From Candidatus Poseidoniaceae archaeon (GTDB taxonomy: Archaea; Thermoplasmatota; Poseidoniia; Poseidoniales; Poseidoniaceae): DNA of 40,002 nt. The notes beneath the pieces were generated by a model. That model searched no databases. It had not been told where the DNA came from and saw only the letters and a program-made list of their open reading frames with translations. Within the stretch, counting starts at the first letter, position 1, and every line of letters begins with the position of its first letter. Positions 32,463-40,002 of this stretch are shown here, piece by piece. The position numbers were made by a program, and so were the translations under genes. The DNA lies in the NCBI GenBank assembly GCA_030747785.1, contig JASLKC010000051.1, forward strand, positions 1 to 40,002, read 5' to 3'.

Positions 32463-34085
32463 ATGGAGACACCCTCCCGTCCCCGTGCACTCTTGAGCGT
32501 CTATGATAAATCAGGCATAGTTGAATTCGCAAGAGGACTCAACTCACTTGGATATGAGATTGCTTCAACCGGCGGAACTGCTCGCGTTCTAAGAGAGGCT
32601 GGACTTTCAGTAATTGGAGTCTCTGATATTACGGGCCACCCCGAAATTTTCGATGGAAGAGTCAAGAGTTTGCACCCTGCAATCCATGGCCCCCTGCTTT
32701 GCCGATTAGAACGTGAAGACGATGCTCAAGGCTTGAAGGATTTAGGATATCCTCCAATCGAAGTAGTTGCAGTAAATCTCTATCCCTTCAGCGATGCTGC
32801 TGCAACCGAACCTAAACTCAAGGATGTAGACCTACTCGAAATGATCGATATTGGAGGCCCTACTCTTGTTAGAGCCTCAGCAAAAAATCATCGTAATGTG
32901 ATTATTGCTTGCAATCCAAGCGACTATGATTCCGTAATTGCAGACCTTGGAAGCGAGGGCGTTTCAATCGAGAGGCGAAGGGAACTGGCTCTGAAAGCAT
33001 ACGAGCATACGGCAGCATACGATACAGCAATTGCAAACGAACTTGCAACCCGCTGGGTAGGTGCTCCTGAAGATTCTGATGATACCGAAGAGCAGACAAG
33101 ACGCTTGCCCGCTACTATGACAGCTTCCTCTAAGAGGATGCACACATTACGCTATGGAGAGAATTCTCATCAGGCCGCAGCACTCTACGTTTCACCAAAT
33201 GCAACCGATGGTGAAACTTTGGTTACCGCATTGGTAGAAGGAGGGAAGGCGATGAGTTACAACAATTATTCAGATGCAGACGCAACTTTACGATTATGTC
33301 GCGCCCTCTCAACCGATGAATGGCCAGATACCCCTCATGTCTGTGTAATAGTCAAGCACAACAATCCATGTGGAGTCGCATTAGGAGCAACCCAATTAGA
33401 GGCCTATGAGGCCGCTTTAGCAAGCGATCCCGAGAGCGCATTTGGCTCAATTATTTGTGTTAATGAGCCGGTGACAATGGAATTCGCAGAAGCCCTTGGG
33501 AACTTATTCTTGGAAGTTCTAATGGCTCCAGCCTACGAAGAGGGGACAAAGGAAACCATCATGGCAAAGAAGAACCGCAGGATTTTGACTATCACTTCGC
33601 CAAATAATCGCTTAACTTCCCTTTCTCGAAAGACAATTCGCAAGCCGATAGAAGGGGGCTGGCTACTCCAGACCGAAGAACCTCCTGTGATTGATTGGGA
33701 CAAGGCAAAGGTTGTGACTACAGCAACGCCAACAGATGAAGAAATAGCTTCAATGAAATTTGCGGTTAGAGTCTGCGAACAGGTCAAATCAAACGCAATT
33801 GTGATGGTCCAAGGAACTGCAACAGTAGGAATTGGGCCTGGTCAAACCAGCCGTGTAGAGGCAGTAAGAATTGCCGCACGTAGGGCCGGCGAACGTGGAA
33901 AAGGATGCGTATTAGCAAGTGATGCATTTTTCCCATTCAAGGACGGAATTGAACAAGCTGCTGCAGCAGGTGCGGGGGCAATTGTTCAACCAGGTGGCTC
34001 AATCAGAGACCAAGAGGTCATCGATGAAGCGAACGCAAGAGGAATTTCGATGCTATTCACCGGACATCGCTTGTTCCGACATTGA
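32463..34085 (+). CDS. purH: Bifunctional AICAR transformylase / IMP cyclohydrolase PurH
   Basis: Catalyses the last two steps to IMP: formylation of AICAR with 10-formyl-THF and ring closure. The N-terminal cyclohydrolase (MGS-like) domain shows LLSVYDKSGIVEFARGL, STGGTARVL and FDGRVKSLHPAIHG. The transformylase domain carries KHNNPCGVA with the catalytic Lys-His, and a C-terminal QPGGSIRDQEVIDEA segment. At 540 aa it is a typical fused PurH, unlike the separate PurP/PurO of many archaea. The ATG at 32463 lies 52 nt after the thermosome stop. The next gene is convergent, with one base between stop codons. purN follows 525 nt downstream. Confidence 0.96.
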   Translation: METPSRPRALLSVYDKSGIVEFARGLNSLGYEIASTGGTARVLREAGLSVIGVSDITGHPEIFDGRVKSLHPAIHGPLLCRLEREDDAQGLKDLGYPPIEVVAVNLYPFSDAAATEPKLKDVDLLEMIDIGGPTLVRASAKNHRNVIIACNPSDYDSVIADLGSEGVSIERRRELALKAYEHTAAYDTAIANELATRWVGAPEDSDDTEEQTRRLPATMTASSKRMHTLRYGENSHQAAALYVSPNATDGETLVTALVEGGKAMSYNNYSDADATLRLCRALSTDEWPDTPHVCVIVKHNNPCGVALGATQLEAYEAALASDPESAFGSIICVNEPVTMEFAEALGNLFLEVLMAPAYEEGTKETIMAKKNRRILTITSPNNRLTSLSRKTIRKPIEGGWLLQTEEPPVIDWDKAKVVTTATPTDEEIASMKFAVRVCEQVKSNAIVMVQGTATVGIGPGQTSRVEAVRIAARRAGERGKGCVLASDAFFPFKDGIEQAAAAGAGAIVQPGGSIRDQEVIDEANARGISMLFTGHRLFRH

Positions 34086-34086
34086 A

Positions 34087-34551
34087 TTATTCGACACTCG
34101 GTACTTTCCAGCCGACAAACCAGATTCCAATTAATGCAACTATTGCAATCGTCGCTTGACCAAACCCGGGGTCATTCGTTTTGGCCATCAGATACCAAAT
34201 CGACATAGAGGAGACAAGGCTAATCATTCCAATGATCAGAACCTTTGAATGATACGGCAGAGCCTTTCCATTTTGATAATAATTCAACAAAACCTTTCCA
34301 AATAGAGGGTTGGTTAGTAGCCATTTGAACATGCGCTTACTTGAACGGGCGAAACAGAATGCAGCAAGAACAAGCCACGACACAGTAGGCCATCCAGGGA
34401 GAAGAGTTCCAATGTATGCAAACCCAACGAATATGATTCCAAGAATTACCCAAATTACCTTGGCGATAGGATTGCTTGTTGGTTTATGTTCTTCTAGCAC
34501 AGACTGAAGAACATCTTCGCGGGTCAATCCGGACGGAGTGGATTGTTCCAT
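34087..34551 (-). CDS. DUF454 (YbaN-like) membrane protein
   Basis: A 154-aa inner-membrane protein. The family signature is visible around the second hydrophobic segment: GTLLPGWPTVSWLVLAA, then CFARSSKRMFKWLL. Two further hydrophobic segments follow. The biochemical role of DUF454 proteins is not known. The N-terminal 30 residues are polar. The ATG at 34551 is chosen; an ATG at 34566 would add five residues. It is divergent from purN with a 59-nt gap and abuts the purH stop. Confidence 0.85.
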   Translation of the reverse strand: MEQSTPSGLTREDVLQSVLEEHKPTSNPIAKVIWVILGIIFVGFAYIGTLLPGWPTVSWLVLAAFCFARSSKRMFKWLLTNPLFGKVLLNYYQNGKALPYHSKVLIIGMISLVSSMSIWYLMAKTNDPGFGQATIAIVALIGIWFVGWKVPSVE

Positions 34552-34597
34552 TGAATCGGGGGGCACCGCTTCCCATTATCAAACATAACCATTACAG

Positions 34598-34610
34598 ATG
34601 CCGAAGGCAT
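34598..34610 (+). promoter_or_regulatory. 5-bp hairpin flush against the purN start codon
   Basis: ATGCC (34598-34602), loop GAA, and GGCAT (34606-34610) end exactly at the base before the purN ATG (34611). The stem is short enough to arise by chance, but its placement matches longer hairpins at the purL and M28 starts. Confidence 0.3.
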
Positions 34611-35276
34611 ATGGCACAGAATCTTCTGGACCGACTCATGGGAGAGCACTGGGTACTGCCTCGAATTGCGACCCCTGCATCGCCTCTTCGGCTCGCAGTT
34701 CTCATTTCAGGCTCAGGCTCTGGAATGGAAGCCTTACTCCGTCACCAACAAAACGAGAACTGTTTACACCGCACAGTTGTAGTGATTAGCGACAAGCCAG
34801 CCGTCAAGGGTTTGGAGAGAGCCCAACAGCACGGAATTACTTCAGTAGTTGTCCCACTTCCCGATGCGGAGGATAGCATGGAAAGGCGCTTAATTCATGA
34901 AGCGGAGATGAATGAAATCCTTACTGTTCACGATATTGAAGTTGTAATATTGAGTGGATATATGCGAATCCTCACTCCAAGTTTTGTTGCACCTTGGGCT
35001 GGCAGACTACTCAATATTCACCCCTCTCTTCTTCCAGATTTTCCCGGGGCGCACGCGCATCGTGACGTTCTTGAATCCGGAGTTGATGAAACCGGCTGTA
35101 CAGTACACTTTGTCGATTCAGGAACGGATAGCGGCCCAATCCTTGCTCAGACTAAGGTTGTAGTATTGCCCGATGATGACGAGTCCAGCCTCGCAGAACG
35201 CGTAAAGGCCGAGGAACACATCCTCTATCCACGCATTATTGACGACCTCGCCTCAGGACTAATCAAATCCCCTTGA
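34611..35276 (+). CDS. purN: Phosphoribosylglycinamide formyltransferase PurN
   Basis: Transfers a formyl group from 10-formyl-THF to GAR in de novo purine synthesis. LRLAVLISGSGSGMEALL is the N-terminal phosphate-binding strand-loop. AEMNEILTVHDIEVVILSGYMRIL leads to the catalytic core LLNIHPSLLPDFPGAHAH, with the Asn-x-His and later GCTVHFVDSGTDSGPIL containing the essential Asp. At 221 aa it carries about 25 extra N-terminal residues before the first strand. The ATG at 34611 is chosen over an in-frame start at 34476, which would overlap the divergent DUF454 gene. Its 3' end overlaps convergent mobA by 14 nt. Confidence 0.95.
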   Translation: MAQNLLDRLMGEHWVLPRIATPASPLRLAVLISGSGSGMEALLRHQQNENCLHRTVVVISDKPAVKGLERAQQHGITSVVVPLPDAEDSMERRLIHEAEMNEILTVHDIEVVILSGYMRILTPSFVAPWAGRLLNIHPSLLPDFPGAHAHRDVLESGVDETGCTVHFVDSGTDSGPILAQTKVVVLPDDDESSLAERVKAEEHILYPRIIDDLASGLIKSP

Positions 35277-35760
35277 GTTCGTCTGGCGTATTGACATTGG
35301 ATGCTTTAATTCCCCCTTCACACGAAGGCAGGTAGTCAAACAAATCACTAACTTTCTTGGAATCTATTTCTGGGAGCGGTAGGGCGATTCTAGCCATTAG
35401 ATGCTGACGCTCACCATGTTCATCAATCGGCACACCAGTTATCGATGATAAGAACGAAGAATCAGCCAATACCGCATCACATGGAACAAGCTGAACTTCA
35501 CCTTTTAATCCATTCAACACGGTCTTGATACTACTTGCAAGATCGTCATGGGAATCGATAATACACTCTTCGTCAAATAATTCTATTCTTTCCTTAGCTC
35601 CACACATTACAATCACACGAATACATCCTGCTTTTCGCAGTTCGTCTGCAAGCCTAGCAACACCTCCTCTTAGGAAGGCCTTGTCTTCACCCATTCTTTG
35701 GGATGTGCCGCCAGCGAGAATTATCCCGGTCAAACCATCAATGGAGCCTTTCAAGTCCAT
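35263..35760 (-). CDS. mobA: MobA-like molybdenum cofactor guanylyltransferase
   Basis: Nucleotidyltransferase that attaches GMP to molybdopterin. IILAGGTSQRMGEDKAFL near residues 13-30 is the GTP-binding and metal signature, LVPCDAVLAD the central Mg-binding Asp region, and NVNTPDELKG the C-terminal family segment. At 165 aa it is somewhat shorter than the usual 190-200 aa, with loops trimmed rather than motifs lost. The ATG at 35760 overlaps the preceding small gene by 23 nt, placing it last in a four-gene minus-strand operon. No other molybdopterin gene is in the window, so a related NTP-transferase role remains possible. Confidence 0.87.
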   Translation of the reverse strand: MDLKGSIDGLTGIILAGGTSQRMGEDKAFLRGGVARLADELRKAGCIRVIVMCGAKERIELFDEECIIDSHDDLASSIKTVLNGLKGEVQLVPCDAVLADSSFLSSITGVPIDEHGERQHLMARIALPLPEIDSKKVSDLFDYLPSCEGGIKASNVNTPDELKGI

Positions 35761-35947
35761 CGAGGGAAACCTCCACTTCGGTTAGGAGTTCATGAACACG
35801 AGAGAGTAATGCTCGCCTTTCTTTGCTTGAGCGAGCTTGAGGTAACCATTCCAATAATCGCCTGATATCCATTGCGTCGCGTTCGACTGTCCAATTGAGA
35901 ACATCTTCCAATACTGGGTCATCAGCAGGAAGAAATCTCTGGCCCAT
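35738..35947 (-). CDS. Small helical protein upstream of mobA
   Basis: A 69-aa charged protein with no recognised family. It is predicted mostly alpha-helical, with heptad-like Leu/Val spacing in WTVERDAMDIRRLLEWL and RRALLSRVHELLTEVEVSL. The ATG at 35947 is chosen because longer readings overlap the preceding gene. It overlaps mobA by 23 nt, so translation of the two is probably coupled. Confidence 0.65.
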   Translation of the reverse strand: MGQRFLPADDPVLEDVLNWTVERDAMDIRRLLEWLPQARSSKERRALLSRVHELLTEVEVSLDGLERLH

Positions 35948-35978
35948 ATTTGGTGGGGGGGCGTGACCGCCCAATAAT

Positions 35979-36557
35979 TTACTCTCCAAGAGCACGAGCC
36001 CGGATGCGTTCAAACAACTCTCCACCCGAAGGGGCACTCTCAACAACGGCTCGCAAATCACTTCTCATCTCTAGCGATGCAATGAGCAAGACTGCTTGGT
36101 GATGAATCCTAGATTTACCACTCCATTCTACAAGAAATTGGGCCGAGGGAATATCTCTTCCAGAGCGCTTAATTTCCTCAGAGATATCCAGGATAACTTC
36201 CATTGGCTCTCGTGAACGAAGAAGGGAAAGGAACCGAGTCCATGCATCACCTTCGGTATTTGCAATTAAGAGACCTACCAGTTTGACATCCTCTCTACCA
36301 TTTCTTTTCCAACAACGAAGCACCAGTTCTTCTACTGCTTCCGGGTAGTGAGTGAGTAACCAAGAAGCGATTCTTCTCATTTGAGGGTCATCGGTTCCAA
36401 TATGAAAAGTGTGACCGCTCTCGGCGAGAAGTTTGTCGGTAATCGAGCGGTTTACCAGCCCATGAATGCCACATTCATAGGCCATTTTGAGAAAGCCTAG
36501 AGCCCTCCTTCGCTTTGGAAGACCTTGACTGAGATGGTCATCGAGCTCATCGCCCAT
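35979..36557 (-). CDS. Uncharacterised helical protein (possible HEAT-like repeats)
   Basis: A 192-aa soluble protein rich in Leu, Arg and Glu. Its helix pairs (RRIASWLLTHYPEAVEELVL, EDVKLVGLLIANTEGDAW, HHQAVLLIASLEMRSDL) suggest HEAT- or ARM-like repeats, often protein-binding scaffolds. No catalytic motif is seen. The ATG at 36557 leaves a 10-nt gap after the TerB-like gene; the longer reading to 36608 would overlap it. It is the second gene of the minus-strand operon ending in mobA. Confidence 0.68.
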   Translation of the reverse strand: MGDELDDHLSQGLPKRRRALGFLKMAYECGIHGLVNRSITDKLLAESGHTFHIGTDDPQMRRIASWLLTHYPEAVEELVLRCWKRNGREDVKLVGLLIANTEGDAWTRFLSLLRSREPMEVILDISEEIKRSGRDIPSAQFLVEWSGKSRIHHQAVLLIASLEMRSDLRAVVESAPSGGELFERIRARALGE

Positions 36558-36567
36558 GGAGTCCACC

Positions 36568-37065
36568 TCATGCGGATTTCGTTCGCACACTATCGAATAG
36601 ACTACCAACTAACGAAACCGAATCCTTGAGCGTATTGAGCATCTTTTCTACAACATTTTCATCATCGCCCTTTTGGCGAATAAGGTCCCTTAGATCCGAT
36701 TCTATTCTTGCGTGGTCATCATCGCCAATGCTGAATTGGTCACGAAGGTGTGCAAGTACACGGAATTCATCCCGAGATAGCGAAGCATTGACGATTGCTA
36801 CTTCGAAAACACGCGTGTATACTAGACGTTGTTCGTTTGGAGATACCATTGAACCAGAGGGCAAACTCTCACCTTCACGAATAGCAGCATAAACTTCTCC
36901 AGGTTCTTCAGGAGAAAGGCCAAGTGCATTTGCGAGTTTGATAATCAGACGTTTTTCTTCGCGGGTTAGAACCCCATCTTCGAGCATTACCTCGATAGTG
37001 GTTCTAAACACATCCAGCGCTCCGACAGAGTCTCCGCTCACATCATACGCAGACCCTTTTCTCAC
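36568..37065 (-). CDS. Helical protein with two TerB-like modules
   Basis: A 165-aa protein starting at GTG (37065), the only start codon in frame after an upstream stop; GGTGA lies about 11 nt before it. Two similar acidic helical modules are visible: LEDGVLTREEKRLIIKLANALGLSPEE (in part, residues 28-54) and NASLSRDEFRVLAHLRDQFS (92-111). Each has the pattern D/N-x-x-L-(T/S)-R-(E/D)-E, as in TerB-like or EF-hand-like folds. The assignment is tentative and metal binding is not proved. It is the first gene of the minus-strand operon and divergent from dnaG. Confidence 0.68.
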   Translation of the reverse strand: MRKGSAYDVSGDSVGALDVFRTTIEVMLEDGVLTREEKRLIIKLANALGLSPEEPGEVYAAIREGESLPSGSMVSPNEQRLVYTRVFEVAIVNASLSRDEFRVLAHLRDQFSIGDDDHARIESDLRDLIRQKGDDENVVEKMLNTLKDSVSLVGSLFDSVRTKSA

Positions 37066-37105
37066 TTGAACTTCTTCACCATAGGTGAAACAGGTTTTTC
37101 TCGCC

Positions 37106-37113
37106 TTTTATTG
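37106..37113. promoter_or_regulatory. Candidate TATA box in the dnaG divergent region
   Basis: TTTTATTG (CAATAAAA in reverse) lies about 42 nt before the GTG of the TerB-like gene and about 160 nt before the dnaG ATG. If it serves dnaG, the leader would be about 135 nt. Confidence 0.35.
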
Positions 37114-37129
37114 AGAAAAGCATTCAAAA

Positions 37130-37271
37130 AGGGGTGGCTTGTCGGAAAGACTGTCCAAATCCGATTCACGACCATCAAAGACACCCCCTTCGGAGGAGAT
37201 GGTCACCCTGGAAAGAGTGCCGAAAGGCCATTCTGAAAGGAGTGCTGAGGCACTGGACAGGAGAGATTCAA
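37130..37271 (+). other. Possible structured 5' leader of dnaG
   Basis: About 140 nt without a supported gene. AAGGGGTG (37129-37136) can pair with CACCCCCTT (37183-37191) with one bulge. GCC-GAAA-GGC (37220-37229) is a short GNRA-type hairpin. AGTGC-TGAG-GCACT (37241-37254) is a 5-bp hairpin just before the Shine-Dalgarno-like GGAGAG. Pairing was judged by eye only. Open reading frames across it look like extensions without codon or family support. Confidence 0.3.
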
Positions 37272-38492
37272 ATGGTAAAAAAGAACTCAGGAGGCAACTC
37301 CCACAAAGGTGGTTCAAAGGCCGGCAAGGTCATGAAGTACCTCATCAAAGCAGACCTAAAGGTCAATGGAAACGTCCAGCGCAAGGATATAATCGGCGCA
37401 ATCATGGGGCAGACAGAAGGTCTGCTTGGTGATGATTTGGAGTTGCGTAAACTCCAGCGCACAGCTCGCATCGGCCACGTCGATGTCGAAATGGATTCTA
37501 AGGGCGGGAAAATCACAGGAATGATTCTCATTCCAAGTAGTATGGATAATGTTGAGACTGCAATTATTGCATCAAGTCTTGAAACAATCGACCGCATCGG
37601 TCCCTGCCAGGCAAAAATTACTGTCTCAGAGATTCAAGATGTCCGCTCGACCAAGGTCAATGCGGTCATCGATCGTGCGAAGAGCCTACTTCTTGAAATG
37701 GTCAATTCTGGCGATGCAGCAACAAAGACAGTTATCGAAGAAGTTCGAAGTGTTCTCACTGTAGGTACCGCGACAAATTATCACGGCCTAACTTGTGGAC
37801 CAAATATCGAATCCAGCGATTCACTGATTATCGTCGAAGGACGAAACGATGTACGCAACTTGCTGAACTTTGGCATCAAGAATGCCATCTCAGCAGACGG
37901 AGCAGGAAATATCAAGCAAGAATTGATAGATCTGGCTAATGGAAAGGAGAACGTCATCCTCGCAATTGATGGTGACCGTGGTGGCGAGATGTTATTCCGC
38001 CAACTTAGTGAAACCCTCAAGGTCGATTTTGTTGCGCAAGCACCAGTCGGCCAAGAATGGGAACTTCTTCCTCAGAAGACCGCAACAAAGTGCTTGAGTC
38101 AGAAATCGGATGCTAAAAAATTCGCAGCCAAATTATCGGCTGATGAGCCCGAAGTTGTTGACAAGGATGCATGGTTAGAAGGCATGGAGCCTGAAGAAGC
38201 ACCTGCTGATGTACAGGAGTATTTCGATCACATCGCAGATCTAAAGAAAAACAATGCAGTTTTCGTAAAGGTTGACGGCACTCTCACCGACCCAGTAGGG
38301 GCCGCTAAGATTGCAGCAGCAGCAGAGGAAGTAGATGATGTTGTAGCCATGGTTTTCAATGGCCCTGTTAGCGACAGAATTCTTGAGATTGCATCTGAGG
38401 CAGCTATCGAAACAGTCGTTGGCACCAAGGAAGGCAAAGGTTTCGAGGCCCGTGAAGGCGTCAAAGCTTGGCTATCTGAGAAGCACGCTTGA
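37272..38492 (+). CDS. dnaG: Archaeal DnaG-like primase (Toprim domain)
   Basis: Archaeal DnaG homologue of 406 aa. In other archaea this protein associates with the exosome as an RNA-binding and poly(A)-related subunit, and has weak primase activity. The Toprim domain is clear: [15 protein letters not shown] with Glu189, then ISADGAG, and AIDGDRGGE with Asp233 and Asp235. The N-terminal region ([20 protein letters not shown]) and a basic C-terminal domain fit the family. The ATG at 37272 has GGAGAG 7-12 nt upstream and starts at the conserved N-terminus. An ATG at 37134 in frame adds 46 residues of Arg- and Cys-rich sequence with no family match. Confidence 0.94.
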   Translation: MVKKNSGGNSHKGGSKAGKVMKYLIKADLKVNGNVQRKDIIGAIMGQTEGLLGDDLELRKLQRTARIGHVDVEMDSKGGKITGMILIPSSMDNVETAIIASSLETIDRIGPCQAKITVSEIQDVRSTKVNAVIDRAKSLLLEMVNSGDAATKTVIEEVRSVLTVGTATNYHGLTCGPNIESSDSLIIVEGRNDVRNLLNFGIKNAISADGAGNIKQELIDLANGKENVILAIDGDRGGEMLFRQLSETLKVDFVAQAPVGQEWELLPQKTATKCLSQKSDAKKFAAKLSADEPEVVDKDAWLEGMEPEEAPADVQEYFDHIADLKKNNAVFVKVDGTLTDPVGAAKIAAAAEEVDDVVAMVFNGPVSDRILEIASEAAIETVVGTKEGKGFEAREGVKAWLSEKHA

Positions 38493-38545
38493 AAGCGTTC
38501 AGTACCACGGTGAAGTTCATCAGCGAGATGCGTTCATCAGCCCAT

Positions 38546-40002
38546 ATGGGCGATGAGAATTCACCTGTTGAAAATACCCTGTCGGCGTCAGTTTCAGTTG
38601 ACCGAGGCTTGGCAGGACAACTAGCTTTAGCACTCATTGTGCTAGCAATGATATTGTTGCTCAATGGTTTGTTATCTGATGCTTGGCTTGTTGATAAAAC
38701 ACTAGAATCAGATGGCCCAATGGTGGGATTACATGATACTAGATTTGGTGAAGATGTAGCCAGCCATTCCGGCGCATATTCTAATTGTACCAAAACGATG
38801 GAAGAAATGGAGGCAAATGCCTCTGATACTGAAGACGCCTGTGGTGAATTGGGAGATTTAAGCAAGGCCGGATTAATCGGCTCAATTACTATGTGGATTG
38901 GCTTTACACTTCTAGTCGCAGCAATGGTGCTACAAGTACTGAATATTGAAGGAAAACAAAAGTCAACCACGCGTTTAGTTCCAATGGGCGCAGGAGCATT
39001 TACACTAGCAGGTGTAGTCATTTGGCTACTGATGATTCCTGAAGTCACCAACGAGAACACCATAGTCGGAGATGCATTTTGGCTAGCTTCAATTTCAGGC
39101 TTATTGGCGATTTTCGCCACATTTACTCCCTCGTTACAAGGCATAATCGACGGTCCCTCACGAATGAGAGCAAATGGTGTACGTAGCGGCCTTGAGATGG
39201 ATGAATTTGTTCTCAAGGAGAGTTCGTGCGGTAATCATTCACTCTCGATACTTTGCGATGACAAATTAATCCGAGTGGTAAGTGTAGAGAGAATCGGGTC
39301 GAGTGCAAAAGTCAACGAATTATTAGCTACAAAGAGAGATGCATACACAGGCTTCTCTCATAATCGATATGATTGGCTAGATGATATGAGAGCCGCATGG
39401 TGGGTCATAATTGGCGTTGGAATAATGTCCGCCGCTTGGATTTCTCCGTGGTTTGCAATTTTATTAATTCCCGGATTTGCTATGGCGACACTACAACTTA
39501 TGGATCCTGAGCGATTCACCATTTCTACTTCATCAGGAAATCACGACTTCACAATTAACCGATGGCGCTCAAATCGGGAATTGACTGATTTTGCAATGAG
39601 TATTGTTGACGATACAATGATTGCAGTTCTCAGAGGAGAAGAACTCGCAACAGGGGAATTAGATTCTCGGGCGTCAGAAATTGCTGAAAGATTTCTTGAA
39701 TCAGAGAAACAAAGACAGAAAGAAGTCGCAGAAAACGCCCCAGAAAACACTCCTGTAAGTGCTGAGCCTGCAATTGCAGTCACATCTCCTCTTATGCAGA
39801 TACCCCCGCCTCCTGGACCGATTGCTTCGATCCCGCCTGAGTCGATAGATGATGCAGGGTGGCCTGAACCAGAATCAACAACGGAACCTGAGCCAGAACC
39901 TGAGCCAGAACCTGAGCCGGAACCTGAGCCGGAACCTGAGCCAGAACCTGAGCCAGAACCTGAGCCAGAACCTGAGCCAGAACCTGAGCCAGAACCTGAG
40001 CC
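38546..40002 (+). CDS. Membrane protein with Pro-Glu repeat tail (3' end outside the window)
   Basis: A reading frame open from at least 38510 to the window end (over 485 codons). Hydrophobic segments lie near residues 22-44, 117-140, 152-173 and 180-203, and a pair at about 290-325. The loop between the first two has two Cys (NCTK and ACGEL) and may be external. After residue 390 come acidic and proline-rich stretches (PPPPGPI), then Glu-Pro repeats from residue 448 onward. A TonB-like stiff spacer or a surface stalk is possible; no family is recognised. The start is uncertain (GTG 38510, ATG 38528 or ATG 38546). A 251-codon minus-strand frame opposite is a shadow. Confidence 0.82.
   Translation, partial: MGDENSPVENTLSASVSVDRGLAGQLALALIVLAMILLLNGLLSDAWLVDKTLESDGPMVGLHDTRFGEDVASHSGAYSNCTKTMEEMEANASDTEDACGELGDLSKAGLIGSITMWIGFTLLVAAMVLQVLNIEGKQKSTTRLVPMGAGAFTLAGVVIWLLMIPEVTNENTIVGDAFWLASISGLLAIFATFTPSLQGIIDGPSRMRANGVRSGLEMDEFVLKESSCGNHSLSILCDDKLIRVVSVERIGSSAKVNELLATKRDAYTGFSHNRYDWLDDMRAAWWVIIGVGIMSAAWISPWFAILLIPGFAMATLQLMDPERFTISTSSGNHDFTINRWRSNRELTDFAMSIVDDTMIAVLRGEELATGELDSRASEIAERFLESEKQRQKEVAENAPENTPVSAEPAIAVTSPLMQIPPPPGPIASIPPESIDDAGWPEPESTTEPEPEPEPEPEPEPEPEPEPEPEPEPEPEPEPEPEPEPE
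39887..40002 (+). repeat. 12-bp coding tandem repeat (Pro-Glu-Pro-Glu)
   Basis: CCTGAGCCAGAA, with a CCGGAA variant in two units, repeats from 39887 to the window edge, at least 9.6 copies, in frame as Pro-Glu-Pro-Glu. It continues beyond the window. Near-identical DNA units indicate recent expansion by slippage. Confidence 0.92.

Noticed and set aside
37134-37271. N-terminal extension of dnaG to the ATG at 37134
   Set aside because: The added 46 residues have no family match, while the ATG at 37272 has a good Shine-Dalgarno and starts at the conserved N-terminus.
37139-37432. 97-codon plus-strand frame overlapping the dnaG start
   Set aside because: It overlaps dnaG in another frame, is rich in Arg and Gln, and has no family similarity.
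38461-39216. 251-codon open frame on the minus strand
   Set aside because: The plus strand is open across and beyond it, with clear membrane segments and the in-frame Pro-Glu repeat; the minus reading has no recognisable motif.
39887-40002. CRISPR-like array
   Set aside because: The 12-bp units are contiguous with no spacers and stay in frame as Pro-Glu codons, so this is a coding tandem repeat.

Overview
The window looks like a chromosomal segment of a marine planktonic euryarchaeon, most likely Marine Group II (Poseidoniales / Thalassarchaea). Archaeal markers are the DnaG-type Toprim primase, a group II chaperonin (thermosome), a PINA-like ATPase-KH protein, AlaX, TATA-like boxes about 25 nt before several starts, and a PGF-CTERM-like surface anchor. 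These are mixed with bacterial-looking metabolic genes (homodimeric-type aceE, fused purH, DUF454) and many secreted lipoproteins with a G-C-F or G-C-L lipobox. That mix, plus very tight gene packing, is what suggests a streamlined marine group. The lineage call is an inference from gene content; no 16S gene is present.

Layout. 1-4709: purL-purQ-alaX operon behind a strong hairpin. 4772-6457: a divergent pair, a zinc-ribbon protein and an M50 membrane protease. 6458-10038: two paralogous M28 lipoprotein peptidases on the minus strand. 10158-11096: a DDAH-like amidinohydrolase and tRNA-Leu(GAG). 11119-12822: an acidic lipoprotein with two LDL-receptor-class-A-like motifs and a C-terminal PGF anchor. 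12953-14274: an SPFH, small membrane protein and ribbon-helix-helix operon. 14403-15849: a PI-PLC-like lipoprotein and an unknown acidic protein. 15901-19665: aceE, facing bcp and an iodotyrosine-deiodinase-like nitroreductase. 19725-25027: sulfotransferase, a HerA-like ATPase fused to a membrane domain, a DegT aminotransferase, and a CYTH plus membrane-protein pair. 25120-30804: beta-propeller lipoprotein, Gfo/Idh oxidoreductase, membrane proteins and the PIN-less PINA-like ATPase. 30845-35276: divergent thermosome subunit, purH, DUF454 and purN. 35263-37065: a minus-strand operon of three uncharacterised proteins ending in mobA. 37272-40002: dnaG and a membrane protein whose Pro-Glu repeat tail runs off the window.

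How the genes work together. Four purine genes (purL, purQ, purN, purH) supply IMP synthesis steps from three separate loci. Four or five lipoproteins (two peptidases, a phospholipase-like enzyme, a propeller, the LDLa-like protein) point to a cell that degrades protein and lipid polymers at its surface. Sulfotransferase, DegT and Gfo/Idh suggest sulfated or amino-sugar surface glycans, but they are not one operon.

Most notable observations: a bcp gene that appears to start at ATT behind a near-perfect Shine-Dalgarno; a HerA-like ATPase fused to about six membrane segments; a complete halotyrosine-binding triad in an archaeal nitroreductase; a recurring set of short hairpins placed against or over start codons, one covering the purL ribosome site; and convergent genes that nearly always overlap or abut at their stop codons. 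I see no CRISPR array, transposase or integrase, and no complete undescribed defence system.
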